DNA of 64,000 nucleotides from Pectobacterium punjabense (GTDB lineage Bacteria; Pseudomonadota; Gammaproteobacteria; Enterobacterales; Enterobacteriaceae). Location: NCBI RefSeq assembly GCF_012427845.1, contig NZ_CP038498.1, positions 1,674,001 to 1,738,000 on the forward strand. Direction: 5' to 3'. Position 1 is the stretch's first letter; each line of letters begins with the position of its first letter. Below the pieces are notes generated by a model that worked only from the letters and a program-made list of their open reading frames with translations, was not told the DNA's origin and did not search any database. Below are positions 9,682 through 18,782 of this stretch, in pieces. A program made the translations under genes and the position numbers.

Positions 9682-10165
9682 CGGAATTACCGCACTCTGT
9701 CTACTGGGGGCAGTGGCGCTGAGCGGCTGCAAGGAAGAACAGGTTAGCGTCGGGGCACAGGCACCTGCGTTGGCAGCCTACGATCTCGCGGGGCAGCAGG
9801 TGGATCTGTCGCGCTGGCAGGGGAAAAGTGTCTATCTGAATTTCTGGTCGTCGGGCTGTGGTGGTTGCATGATTGAAATGGGGGCGCTGGAAAAGCTGAG
9901 CAAGGAGTTCGGTGATAAAGTGGTTGTTGTGGCAGTGAACACCGATCCTGACGGTGTAGATATCACCTCGATGCTGGCACACCATAACGTGACGTATCCG
10001 GTGGTACGCGATCAGTTGGGTATTACCAAAGAGCGCTATCAGGTCAGCGGTACGCCGACCTCATTTATCATTGATGCCAACGGTAAGGTGACCGATCAGC
10101 ATCAGGGCGCAAGAGATGAAGCGCAACTGACCGAACTGTTTCAGAAGCTGGCAAGCCGGACATAA
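9668..10165 (+). CDS. TlpA-like thioredoxin-fold lipoprotein
   Basis: About 165 residues, exported and lipid-anchored: the signal ends in the lipobox LSGC. The mature part is a TlpA/ResA-type thioredoxin fold with active site CGGC in SSGCGGCMIEM and the cis-proline region SGTPTSFII. It closes the iron locus, overlapping the ATPase gene by 14 bp. Periplasmic thiol-disulfide exchange, perhaps toward the cysteine pairs of the DUF2318 protein, is an inference from position. Thioredoxin-like proteins also end the Campylobacter locus. Confidence 0.87.
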   Translation: MKWRNGITALCLLGAVALSGCKEEQVSVGAQAPALAAYDLAGQQVDLSRWQGKSVYLNFWSSGCGGCMIEMGALEKLSKEFGDKVVVVAVNTDPDGVDITSMLAHHNVTYPVVRDQLGITKERYQVSGTPTSFIIDANGKVTDQHQGARDEAQLTELFQKLASRT

Positions 10166-10197
10166 CGGACGACTTGCCTTATTTCTTCACTGACCGA

Positions 10198-11175
10198 TCA
10201 CTCTGTCCGTGAAACCGGAACCGTGACTTCTACCACGACAGGTTCTGGTTTCACTCGCATGGCGTAGATTACACCGATAATCAGGCAGGCGATGCCGCAG
10301 AGCGTCAACAGCGGCGGCAAGGATTGCCGAATCATAAAGGCATAGGCCAGCCCCGCCAGCGTTTCAAATACAATCAACGGTCCGACCAACACCGTCGGCA
10401 GACGTTGGCTCGCCTCGTTCCAAAATAGCGTGCCGATCCATGAACACAACAGCCCAATGGCCAGCATGAGTGAAATGAAAACCTCAGGCCGTGGGCCGAA
10501 CGGTTGCGCAAACGACGCATCCGTCAGCGCCAGATGACCACACACCAGAATATAACCCAATAGCGCCAGCGGTAGCGTGACCAGACCTTGTGCGGTGGCC
10601 CAGGTAAGCGGCGTATGGTTTTTGTGGTCGCGCAACCAGCGGGCGTTACGCAGCGGATACCAGGTCCAGCAAATGACGGCGCAAAACGCCATTGCAATAC
10701 CGCTGGCGTAACGCCAGAAATCGAAGGCGATCTCAGTTCCCTTTAGCTCCGCGATGTTCACGCAGACAAGCCCGGAAGCAATCAGCAGCAGCGAGGGTAG
10801 CAACCGACGCCAAGCCACGCGACCGTCATGTTTGCTGTACAGGACATTCGCGGTGACGGAAATCACGACGGGCAGCGTGCCAATAATCATCGTCGATATT
10901 GGTGCCCCCGTGCGTTGGATCGCGCTGGCAAGCAGAAAGTAGTACAGCAGGTTGCCAATAACCGTGAGCTTTGTGGCTTCCAACCAATCGCTGCGGGTTA
11001 GCTTGCGCAGGCGACGGCGATCGAGCCAGGCTAGCGGCAGGGCAATCAGCCCAAAAGCCAGATAGCGCCCAGTGGACTGCAAGGCAGCAGAGTAGTCCGG
11101 TACGATCAAGGGGCCAACGAAAATCAGTCCCCACATCAGCCCGGCGGCAAGCGCAAATAAAACACCAATCAGCAT
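10198..11175 (-). CDS. EamA/DMT-superfamily transporter
   Basis: Inner-membrane protein of 325 residues with about ten hydrophobic helices in two EamA-type halves; the first begins GVLFALAAGLMWGLIFVG. Members export metabolites or amino acids; the substrate cannot be read here. It converges with the iron locus and lies 96 bp downstream of an AraC-family gene in the same direction, so that regulator may control it. Confidence 0.82.
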   Translation of the reverse strand: MLIGVLFALAAGLMWGLIFVGPLIVPDYSAALQSTGRYLAFGLIALPLAWLDRRRLRKLTRSDWLEATKLTVIGNLLYYFLLASAIQRTGAPISTMIIGTLPVVISVTANVLYSKHDGRVAWRRLLPSLLLIASGLVCVNIAELKGTEIAFDFWRYASGIAMAFCAVICWTWYPLRNARWLRDHKNHTPLTWATAQGLVTLPLALLGYILVCGHLALTDASFAQPFGPRPEVFISLMLAIGLLCSWIGTLFWNEASQRLPTVLVGPLIVFETLAGLAYAFMIRQSLPPLLTLCGIACLIIGVIYAMRVKPEPVVVEVTVPVSRTE

Positions 11176-11271
11176 AATAAACCTGTTTGTTCACAATATT
11201 TCATCGCGCCAGTCTAGGGAGAGTTGGCGACGAATTATTGTAGGATATTGCTGTTTATTATCAGAAGGGAA

Positions 11272-12105
11272 CTAGCGTTGAATCGGATAAACCTGCTTTT
11301 GATAGCGAATAGGTGTGACGCCATAGCGCTGAGCAAAAGTGCGGGTCAGATGCGCCTGATCGGCCAGCCCAACGGCGACGGCGACATGGGAGGCCGCCAT
11401 ACCGCGTGTCAGCATCTGCTTGGCCTCATACAGCCGAATTGCCATCAGCATCTGGTGCGGCGTCACGTGAAACTGAGCTTTGAACTGGCGCAGGAAGTGG
11501 TACGGGCTGAGGGAAACCAGTGCCGCTAACTCTTTTAAGGTAATGGTGTGGGCGAAATTCTCTCGCAGATAGGCTTTCACTATGTCAAAGCGATGGAACG
11601 GTTCAACAATTTGACGTTGTGCAATACGCGCATGGGGGCGGAAAAGCGCAATCAGCGACAGCAGCAGGCTTTCGCTTGCTAATGGGTCGGTCGTCTGCCA
11701 TAGCGCAGCCAGCGTCATTGCCAGTTGACGTGCGGTCGCCGGATCGTGGCGCACGACGTCGGTAAACCACCAGCCTTTCTCGCCGGAGACGCTCTCCAGC
11801 ACATCGGGCGGAATGTAGATCATGCGATAGCGCCAGCCGTCTTCCGTGGCGGACTCCCCGGTATGCAGTTCATCGGGGTTCATCAAGACTAACGAATCGA
11901 CAGGCGCAATATGTTTGGCACCGCGGTAGCGGAATCGCTCTGCACCGTCGTCGATGGTACCGATGCCAAACGCCTCATGCGTGTGTGGCTCAAAGGCATA
12001 GCGGCAGATATGCGCGTGATAAAGCTCTATGCCGGGCAGCGTCGGCAAGTGCCGAAACTGGGCATAGTCTCTTTCATCGGTAAAGTGTTCTGGTACGCCC
12101 TGCAT
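11272..12105 (-). CDS. AraC-family transcriptional regulator
   Basis: About 277 residues: an N-terminal cupin-like ligand domain (the histidines in YAFEPHTHEAFGIG are typical) and a C-terminal AraC double helix-turn-helix (TLKELAALVSLSPYHFLRQFKAQF, then ASHVAVAVGLADQAHLTRTF). The open frame extends to 12174 inside an ERIC repeat; ATG 12105 with AGGTGG just upstream is preferred. It precedes the DMT transporter, a common pairing for regulation of an amino-acid or metabolite exporter. Effector unknown. Confidence 0.83.
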   Translation of the reverse strand: MQGVPEHFTDERDYAQFRHLPTLPGIELYHAHICRYAFEPHTHEAFGIGTIDDGAERFRYRGAKHIAPVDSLVLMNPDELHTGESATEDGWRYRMIYIPPDVLESVSGEKGWWFTDVVRHDPATARQLAMTLAALWQTTDPLASESLLLSLIALFRPHARIAQRQIVEPFHRFDIVKAYLRENFAHTITLKELAALVSLSPYHFLRQFKAQFHVTPHQMLMAIRLYEAKQMLTRGMAASHVAVAVGLADQAHLTRTFAQRYGVTPIRYQKQVYPIQR

Positions 12106-12149
12106 GCTGCCACCTTGTCTCTGATTCTGCCCGTTATCATAGCAGTGAT

Positions 12150-12275
<126 letters not shown>

Positions 12276-12591
12276 GCGCGTCAGCTTGAAGTCGTGCGTC
12301 CTATTTAGCCTGAGCAGAAATACTGGAAAAAGGGAATAAAAGCACCGAGATAAATAGATCAGAAAAGCATAAATCATAGCGAAATGGTTGATTGACGCTG
12401 TGTGAGATATAAAACTGATTTTATCTAACATTTTGATTTTACTATTTATGTCTATTCCTTGTTAGATAATCTATATCGGCAGACATACCGTTAGTATAAA
12501 AAAATATAATCAACTCCATTTGCTTATTTGTTCTGCCTCTCATTCCTTGGATCAATGTTGCTATCTGTAATAAAGAACAAGGGAGTGAAAG
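12276..12591. other. Intergenic region upstream of cbl
   Basis: AT-rich, about 316 bp, with no convincing gene. It should contain the cbl promoter and, by analogy with E. coli, a CysB site, but I could not pick one out reliably. Confidence 0.5.
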
Positions 12592-13545
12592 GTGAACTTT
12601 CAGCAACTGAAGATTATTCGTGAATCAGCACGGTGCAACTACAACCTGACCGAGGTAGCGAATACGCTGTTTACCTCTCAATCCGGCGTGAGTCGCCATA
12701 TCCGCGAGCTGGAAGAAGAGCTGGGGATTGAAATTTTTATCCGTCGCGGTAAGCGCCTGTTAGGGATGACTGAACCGGGGAAAGAGCTACTGGTGGTGGC
12801 GGAGCGCATTCTGAATGACGCTAGCAACATTCGTCGGTTGGCGAATGTCTTCACCAATAACGACACCGGGCAACTGGTGATCGCGACCACGCATACGCAG
12901 GCGCGTTACAGCCTGCCGCCGGTGATTAAAGCCTTCCGCTCTTTGTATCCACAGGTGCGTCTGGTGCTGAATCAGGGCACGCCGGATGAAATCGTGGCGA
13001 TGCTCCATTCCGGCGAAGCTGATATCGGCATTGCCAGCGAACAATTGATTAACGATCCCTCACTGGCGGCGTTCTCCTACTACCGCTGGCACCACTCGGT
13101 GATTGTGCCAGAGCACCATCCGCTGACACAGGAGCCGGTTATTACGCTGGAAATGCTCAATGCAGAACCACTGATTACCTATCGTCAGGGGATTACGGGG
13201 CGTTCGCGCTTGGATCGTGCATTTCAGGCGGTGGGAATGTCGCCGGATATTACGCTGAGTGCGCAGGATTCGGATGTGATTAAAACCTATGTTGAGCTGG
13301 GACTTGGCGTCGGGATTCTGGCCGATATGTCATACGACGCCGTGCGTGACAAAGGCTTGGTACGGTTAAATGCCGAGCATTTGTTTGAGGCCAACACGGT
13401 CTGGCTGGGGCTAAAAAAAGGTCAGTTACAGCGTAACTATGCCTGGAAATTTATTCAGCTGTGTAATACAGAGCTGTCGCTGGATGACATTAAGGACAAG
13501 GTCTTCTCGGATAACGATGAAGCGGTGATTGACTACCAAATCTGA
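12592..13545 (+). CDS. cbl: LysR-family regulator Cbl
   Basis: 317 residues, very close to E. coli Cbl (remembered sequence MNFQQLKIIRE..., ending EEIDYQI). It has an N-terminal winged helix (FTSQSGVSRHIRELEEELG) and the CysB-type effector domain (ATTHTQARYSLP, ITGRSRLD, AQDSDVIKTYVELGLG). Cbl activates sulfonate and taurine utilisation genes during sulfate limitation. The start is GTG at 12592, with GGGAG at 12581-12585. A possible target in this window is the sulfonate/sulfate-ester type ABC locus at 50.6-54.4 kb. Monocistronic, followed by a terminator. Confidence 0.93.
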   Translation: MNFQQLKIIRESARCNYNLTEVANTLFTSQSGVSRHIRELEEELGIEIFIRRGKRLLGMTEPGKELLVVAERILNDASNIRRLANVFTNNDTGQLVIATTHTQARYSLPPVIKAFRSLYPQVRLVLNQGTPDEIVAMLHSGEADIGIASEQLINDPSLAAFSYYRWHHSVIVPEHHPLTQEPVITLEMLNAEPLITYRQGITGRSRLDRAFQAVGMSPDITLSAQDSDVIKTYVELGLGVGILADMSYDAVRDKGLVRLNAEHLFEANTVWLGLKKGQLQRNYAWKFIQLCNTELSLDDIKDKVFSDNDEAVIDYQI

Positions 13546-13571
13546 GTCGCGACACCGTTTCCTAACCTGAT

Positions 13572-13610
13572 GCCTAGCCAGCATTTTTTCTGGCTGGGCG
13601 GACGTTTTTC
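13572..13610 (+). terminator. Rho-independent terminator after cbl
   Basis: Ten-pair stem GCCTAGCCAG / CTGGCTGGGC (one G-T pair) with an 8-base loop, followed at short distance by GTTTTTC. Confidence 0.7.
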
Positions 13611-13968
13611 TTTCTGCATCGTCGCTATTTCTTGCCACGCGACACCCGCCTTTTTCTGTTCTCGATTCAGCATAAATATGGTTTATCGTGACGATAATCT
13701 GCTTGATATGATCGTGGTGGAATAGTAGCATTCCTATCATAACAATAACTTATATGTTTGTTTTTGTTAAGTGATACAAATAGTTGTGCATTTTTATTGA
13801 ATAATTATGTTAACGATTTTTGTGTCGCAGTAGAAAAATAACGATAGCAACCAATCAGATATTCTTACTAGTCAATCACCTCCACGTTGATTTTTTCGGT
13901 TCGTATTGCGCCGGAGTCGCGCTAGCGCCATGTTTGTGATGGCGGGGAGTTTAAAACGGAAAATGACG
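13611..13968. other. Intergenic region upstream of gltP
   Basis: About 358 bp, AT-rich, with no gene seen; it presumably holds the gltP promoter. Confidence 0.5.
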
Positions 13969-15285
13969 ATGAAAACACAAAAAATCAGCCTTGCCTGGCA
14001 AATCCTTATTGCGTTGGTTCTTGGTATTGCACTCGGTGCCGTGCTGCATGAACAGCAGGAAAGTCGCCAGTGGCTCATCAGCAATATTCTCAGCCCTGCG
14101 GGCGATATCTTTATCCGCCTGATTAAAATGATTGTTGTCCCCATTGTTATCGCAACCCTGATCGTCGGGATTGCAGGCGTAGGGGATGCCAAAAAACTTG
14201 GGCGCATCGGCTTCAAAACTATCCTCTATTTTGAAATCATCACGACAGTGGCGATTATTCTGGGCATCACGCTGGCTAACATCTTCCAACCGGGTCATGG
14301 CATTGATATGTCGACGCTGACTGCCGTTGATATCTCGCAGTATCAAAAGACAACGGAACAGGTGCAGAGTGGTTCACATAGTCTGGTTGGCACGATACTG
14401 TCGCTGATTCCGCCGAATATCTTCGCGGCGATGGCGCGCGGTGACATGTTGCCGATCATCTTCTTCTCGGTGCTATTTGGTTTGGGCTTGTCTTCGTTGC
14501 CTAAAGAACATCGTGATCCACTGCTGAACGTCTTTCGTGGTGTATCGGAAACGATGTTTAAAGTGACGCATATGATCATGCGTTACGCGCCGGTTGGGGT
14601 GTTTGCGCTGATTTCCGTCACCGTGGCCAACTTCGGTTTCGCTTCGCTGTGGCCACTGGCTAAGCTGGTGATGCTGGTTTATGCGGCGATATTCTTCTTC
14701 GGGCTGGTGGTGCTCGGCGCGGTGGCACGGTTGTGTAAGCTGCGTATCACCGTGTTGATTCGTATTTTGAAAGATGAGCTGATCCTCGCCTATTCCACCG
14801 CCAGCTCTGAAACCGTGCTGCCACGTATCATCGAAAAAATGGAAGCCTATGGCGCGCCAAAATCGATAACCAGCTTCGTAGTGCCGACGGGCTACTCCTT
14901 TAACCTCGATGGTTCGACGCTGTACCAGAGTATTGCAGCTATTTTCATCGCACAGCTGTACGGTATCGACCTGTCGATTGGGCAGGAAATCGTGCTGGTA
15001 TTGACGCTGATGCTAACTTCCAAAGGTATTGCTGGTGTACCGGGTGTGTCGTTTGTCGTACTGCTCGCCACGCTGGGTAGCGTTGGCATTCCGCTGGAAG
15101 GTCTGGCATTTATTGCGGGTGTTGACCGCATTCTCGATATGGCGAGAACTGCGCTGAACGTGGTAGGAAATGCGCTGGCGGTGCTGGTGATTGCCAAGTG
15201 GGAACACCAGTTCGACGAAAAGAAAGCGCAGGCCTATGAGCGTGAACTTAAAGGGATAAGTACGCAGCCGGCTCAGCAGGGATAA
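13969..15285 (+). CDS. gltP: Proton/glutamate-aspartate symporter GltP
   Basis: Inner-membrane dicarboxylate/amino acid:cation symporter, 438 residues from ATG 13969 (E. coli GltP is 437). Family signatures are intact: the serine-rich reentrant loop AYSTASSETVLP, the NLDGSTLYQ motif, GVPGVSFVVL and the binding helix RTALNVVGN. In-frame upstream starts (13906, 13930, 13963) would add a hydrophilic extension absent from homologues; a GGA at 13958-13960 fits 13969. Imports glutamate and aspartate. Monocistronic, convergent with a dehydrogenase gene. Confidence 0.94.
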   Translation: MKTQKISLAWQILIALVLGIALGAVLHEQQESRQWLISNILSPAGDIFIRLIKMIVVPIVIATLIVGIAGVGDAKKLGRIGFKTILYFEIITTVAIILGITLANIFQPGHGIDMSTLTAVDISQYQKTTEQVQSGSHSLVGTILSLIPPNIFAAMARGDMLPIIFFSVLFGLGLSSLPKEHRDPLLNVFRGVSETMFKVTHMIMRYAPVGVFALISVTVANFGFASLWPLAKLVMLVYAAIFFFGLVVLGAVARLCKLRITVLIRILKDELILAYSTASSETVLPRIIEKMEAYGAPKSITSFVVPTGYSFNLDGSTLYQSIAAIFIAQLYGIDLSIGQEIVLVLTLMLTSKGIAGVPGVSFVVLLATLGSVGIPLEGLAFIAGVDRILDMARTALNVVGNALAVLVIAKWEHQFDEKKAQAYERELKGISTQPAQQG

Positions 15286-15302
15286 TTCAGGAAAGAAAAA
15301 GA

Positions 15303-15338
15303 GAAACGGGCGCATCGATGATTCGAGGCGCCCGTTTC
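15303..15338 (-). terminator. Terminator between gltP and the HcxA-like gene
   Basis: Perfect 11-bp stem GAAACGGGCGC / GCGCCCGTTTC with a 14-base loop. On the minus strand it is followed by TCTTTTTCTTT, so it mainly serves the minus-strand dehydrogenase; the hairpin could stop gltP transcripts as well. Confidence 0.75.
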
Positions 15339-15363
15339 CATGTTGAATGCATGCTGATGCTCA

Positions 15364-16467
15364 CTATGCCGCATGGCTGTTGATTGTATTCTCTTCCAGC
15401 GTTTGTGTGCGCCATAGTGCCTGCTGAATACGTTCAGCATCCGTTGCGAAAGGCAGACGTGCGGCAATTTTTGGCGCGATCTTTACGTTTTGCGCGAGGC
15501 TTTCAACTAACTGCGGGCGTTCGTTCAAACCGAGGGCGCTTAGCGTTATCGGGCTACCATAGCGGCGCAGTTGCGCAAACAGTTCTTCGCGGTCAGCGGC
15601 GTTATCGTGTTCCAGAAAAGCCTGTGCAGCCAGCCCAAAACCTACTTTTTCCCCATGTAGCCAGTCATGTAATTCCGGCAGACGCGTCATGCTGTTGTGA
15701 ATAGCATGCGCGACGCCAATACGCGGCACCTCATCTTTCATGCTGTTCGCGATGCCAGCCAGCGCGATAACGGCGTCGATCACGCGGCGTAGTGCTGGTG
15801 TGACCACACCTTGCTCATTATCTGCAATGGCCTGCTCGCCATACGCGTTAAACGTCTCCACGGCCAGTCGTGCCGCCTGCGCTTTGAGCGCCAACGCCAG
15901 CCCATCATCACCGCGACGTAAATAAGACTGAAATTCGTACCACGTTGCCAGCGCATCCACGATACCAGCTTTGAGGTAACGTGAGGGGCTATGGGCGATA
16001 ATTTCGCTATCTACCAGCACCCATATTGGCAACCGAGTCAGTGGGAAGGAGCCATTGTGTGCGCCACTGTCGCTGTAAATCACGCTGATCGGCGACCAGG
16101 CGGCGCAGGTAGCGGCAATGGTGGGTACGGTGATGACGGGGATCTGTCCCAGTATGTCGCCAACGGCTTTCGCGGCATCCAGCACGCGCCCGCCGCCAAT
16201 ACCTAAAATCAGTTCCGCGCCGAGTGCACGCGCCTGTGTGGTTAGCACTTCTATCGCGGGTTTGGTGCAATCACCCGACAAAAATTCAACCTGATACCGG
16301 AGGCCATGCTCATTGAGACTGTGCTCGACGGCATCCGACGTTGTTTTCCATGCCTGCGGGCTGGTAATAACCAACACTGTGCTCGCATAGGGAGCGGCGT
16401 ATTCGCCGACAGAACGAATGACGCCATCACGATTCAGATAGGTTTGTGGCGCTTGTATTGCAATCAT
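15364..16467 (-). CDS. Iron-containing alcohol dehydrogenase family oxidoreductase (HcxA/YbdH-like)
   Basis: 367-residue NAD(P)-dependent, metal-dependent dehydrogenase of the glycerol-dehydrogenase/HcxA branch. The nucleotide-binding motif is GIGGGRVLDAAKA, and PTIAATCAAWSPISVIYSDSG matches E. coli HcxA closely. Metal ligands are expected in GIVDALATWYE, VAHAIHNSM and LHGEKVGFG, and all three carry the right Asp or His. E. coli HcxA reduces 2-oxo acids such as 2-oxobutanoate; the substrate here could differ, as similarity is moderate. Monocistronic, between gltP and dcuB. Confidence 0.82.
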   Translation of the reverse strand: MIAIQAPQTYLNRDGVIRSVGEYAAPYASTVLVITSPQAWKTTSDAVEHSLNEHGLRYQVEFLSGDCTKPAIEVLTTQARALGAELILGIGGGRVLDAAKAVGDILGQIPVITVPTIAATCAAWSPISVIYSDSGAHNGSFPLTRLPIWVLVDSEIIAHSPSRYLKAGIVDALATWYEFQSYLRRGDDGLALALKAQAARLAVETFNAYGEQAIADNEQGVVTPALRRVIDAVIALAGIANSMKDEVPRIGVAHAIHNSMTRLPELHDWLHGEKVGFGLAAQAFLEHDNAADREELFAQLRRYGSPITLSALGLNERPQLVESLAQNVKIAPKIAARLPFATDAERIQQALWRTQTLEENTINSHAA

Positions 16468-16652
16468 GTTCGCGATCTCTCATCTCTGTAGGAAAAGACC
16501 AATCAGTTGTAACAGTGATATCGAACGCTGCAAAAGAATAATTCTGGCTATGAATGGGTAGATTCTGCATAACCAGAAGAGTATTTAGCGCTGCATTCCC
16601 CGGCGTTTCACCGCGATCTTTTTGATGGCCGGAGGGAGGAGAGTAAGCGATG

Positions 16653-16680
16653 AAAAGCCGCCCATTGCTGGACGGCTTTT
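16653..16680 (-). terminator. Terminator after dcuB
   Basis: Stem AAAAGCCG / CGGCTTTT, extended by an inner CC/GG pair, immediately downstream of the dcuB stop on the minus strand. Confidence 0.75.
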
Positions 16681-16697
16681 AGGGGTAGAGAACGGAA

Positions 16698-18038
16698 TTA
16701 CAGGAAGCCGTACATTGCGGCGAACACCCAGCCAAAGACGCAAGAGGTGCTCACACCGATCAAACCAGGAAGAATGAAGCTGTGGTTGATAACGAAACGG
16801 CCGATTTTGGTGGTGCCAGAACGGTCAAACTGGATAGCAGCCAGATCGCTTGGATAGGTCGGCAGAATATAGTAACCGTAGCAGGCAGGTGCTGACGCCA
16901 CGATATACGCCGGGTCAACCCCGATAGCCAGCGCAACAGGGACAATCGCAGCCAGTGCCGCTGCCTGTGAGTTAACGAATTTGGACACGATCAGCAGGAT
17001 AATAGCGTAAGCCCAAGGATAGACCTTCACCAACGAGCCAAGCGTGGATTTGATCTGTTCCAGATGTGCACCGAACATGGTTTCTGCCATCCAGGCGATA
17101 CCATATACCGCGACGATGGCAATCATCCCTGAGCGGAACACTTCGTTTTTCGAGATCGATGACGGATTGGTTTTAGTGGCGATAATGATGATTGCGCCGG
17201 AGAGCAGCATAAACATCTGAATGACCAGCACCATCGACAGCGGCTTACCTGCGAAAACCGGACGCAGCTCTTCAACCGCCCCTAGAATTGCTACTGCACC
17301 GATAGTTGCCAGAAAAATCCACATGGCAACCCAGTTGCTGCGCGGCAGTTTTCTGTCCAGCAGCGTGGCGGTATCGCCATACACATACTGTTTGTTTTCC
17401 GGGTCGGCGATGAATTTCTGGAAATCGGCATCTTTGTCGAGATCTTTCCCGCGGAACCAGCTGAAAATCCCTATCGCCAGAATACCCAACAGGGTAGAAG
17501 GGATGGTGATTGACAGCAGGTCGAGGAATCCCAGATGCTTACCCTGGAAGGTGAAATTAGCCAGCATGGCAACCAGTGAAACGACGGCAACGGAAACCGG
17601 GCTGGCAATAATCCCCATCTGTGCGCCGATTGAACTGGCAGCCATTGGCCTTTCAGGACGAATATTATTCTTGATGGCGACATCATAAATAATTGGCAGA
17701 ATGGTATACACCACGTGGCCCGTACCACACAGGATCGTCAGAATACAGGTGACAAACGGCGCGATAATCGAAACGTATTTCGGGTTACGTCTCAGCATAC
17801 GCTCCGCGAGTTGCAGCATCACATCCAGCCCGCCCGATGCCTGAAGCGTTGCCGATGCGGCCACCACGGCAATGATAACCAGCATGACGTCAACGGGCGG
17901 TTTACCCGGTTGCAGTTTAAAAATAAAGACCAGAATAACGAGTCCGACCCCGCCTAATAAACCCAGCGCGATCCCGCCTTTTCTTGCCCCGTAAAAAAGG
18001 CAGATAAGGACAATGACTAATTGAATGATGAAATCCAT
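16698..18038 (-). CDS. dcuB: Anaerobic C4-dicarboxylate transporter DcuB
   Basis: 446 residues, the length of E. coli DcuB and nearly identical in many stretches ([38 protein letters not shown], the closing [12 protein letters not shown]). An inner-membrane fumarate/succinate antiporter used in anaerobic fumarate respiration. An FNR-like site lies 104 bp upstream. In E. coli dcuB is activated by FNR and DcuSR. Here it is alone rather than beside fumB. Confidence 0.95.
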   Translation of the reverse strand: MDFIIQLVIVLICLFYGARKGGIALGLLGGVGLVILVFIFKLQPGKPPVDVMLVIIAVVAASATLQASGGLDVMLQLAERMLRRNPKYVSIIAPFVTCILTILCGTGHVVYTILPIIYDVAIKNNIRPERPMAASSIGAQMGIIASPVSVAVVSLVAMLANFTFQGKHLGFLDLLSITIPSTLLGILAIGIFSWFRGKDLDKDADFQKFIADPENKQYVYGDTATLLDRKLPRSNWVAMWIFLATIGAVAILGAVEELRPVFAGKPLSMVLVIQMFMLLSGAIIIIATKTNPSSISKNEVFRSGMIAIVAVYGIAWMAETMFGAHLEQIKSTLGSLVKVYPWAYAIILLIVSKFVNSQAAALAAIVPVALAIGVDPAYIVASAPACYGYYILPTYPSDLAAIQFDRSGTTKIGRFVINHSFILPGLIGVSTSCVFGWVFAAMYGFL

Positions 18039-18541
18039 AGTAGCCCCATTGCAGTATTTTATAAGATGAACTGATTAGTTAGAATTAAAATAAGTGAGTT
18101 TTTACTGTGGGTACTATATGGACGTGTTGTTATTTGTTTTCTTGATCTAAATCTATTAATTTTTATCTTTGTCCTATTTCCTGAAAATAAAAGATCTCGC
18201 TCGCAATAATCATGTCTTTCTGGTTTCTTTAGTTTTTTAAGTGTAATTTTAATTTATTAATGATTCTGATGAGCGTTCGTTGGCGCGGTTGTTAATGATT
18301 GGTGGGGTGTTTTTAATAGTAATTAAATTCATGTTCTTATTTTGTTGTGGTTTGTGTCGTTTTATTTTTTATTTTCGTTAACGAACACCACAAAAAAATC
18401 ATACTTTAATGTCAATCAATCTACCTCTAATGGGGTATTTTATCATATTTCATTGTTTTTAAATGATTAGTTTTAAAAATGGCATAATGAATCCCTTTTT
18501 GGTAATGAAGTCAACGCCAGACCATAGCGGGATTATCGAAA
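18039..18541. other. dcuB upstream region, AT-rich
   Basis: About 500 bp without a gene. It holds the FNR-like site at 18142 and an imperfect inverted repeat (TTGTGGT at 18345 and ACCACAA at 18387, about 35 bp apart). The composition is much more AT-rich than neighbouring genes, as for a complex promoter. Confidence 0.55.
18142..18155 (-). promoter_or_regulatory. FNR-like site upstream of dcuB
   Basis: TTGATCTAAATCTA matches TTGAT-N4-ATCAA at nine of ten defined positions. Its distance to the dcuB start (about 90-104 bp) is compatible with an activator site at a promoter with a leader. Confidence 0.55.
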
Positions 18542-18571
18542 AATAAAAATAGCGGCTACGTCACCGCTATT
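18541..18571 (-). terminator. Terminator at the end of the has operon
   Basis: On the minus strand AATAGCGG-N8-CCGCTATT is followed by TTTATTTTTC, a good intrinsic terminator downstream of the TolC-type gene. A second perfect 9-bp stem (CTAGCGGCA / TGCCGCTAG, 18762-18786) overlaps that gene's stop codon but has no T run. Confidence 0.7.
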
Positions 18572-18782
18572 CACCTCAAGAATATAGCTAACGTATTTTC
18601 TGCTATGTTTGCATTAGATGCGAAGGAGAACGTTCTTTATAGTGTGATTAGTTATTAATATAAAAATTCTATAAGTTTTATCGAATATATGGATGCAAAC
18701 TATTTTCATTTCAAAGAAGAATATGGCCGAATATCGGCACGTCAGCGACCCTGTCTTCTTTCTAGCGGCACCCTTTATGCCG

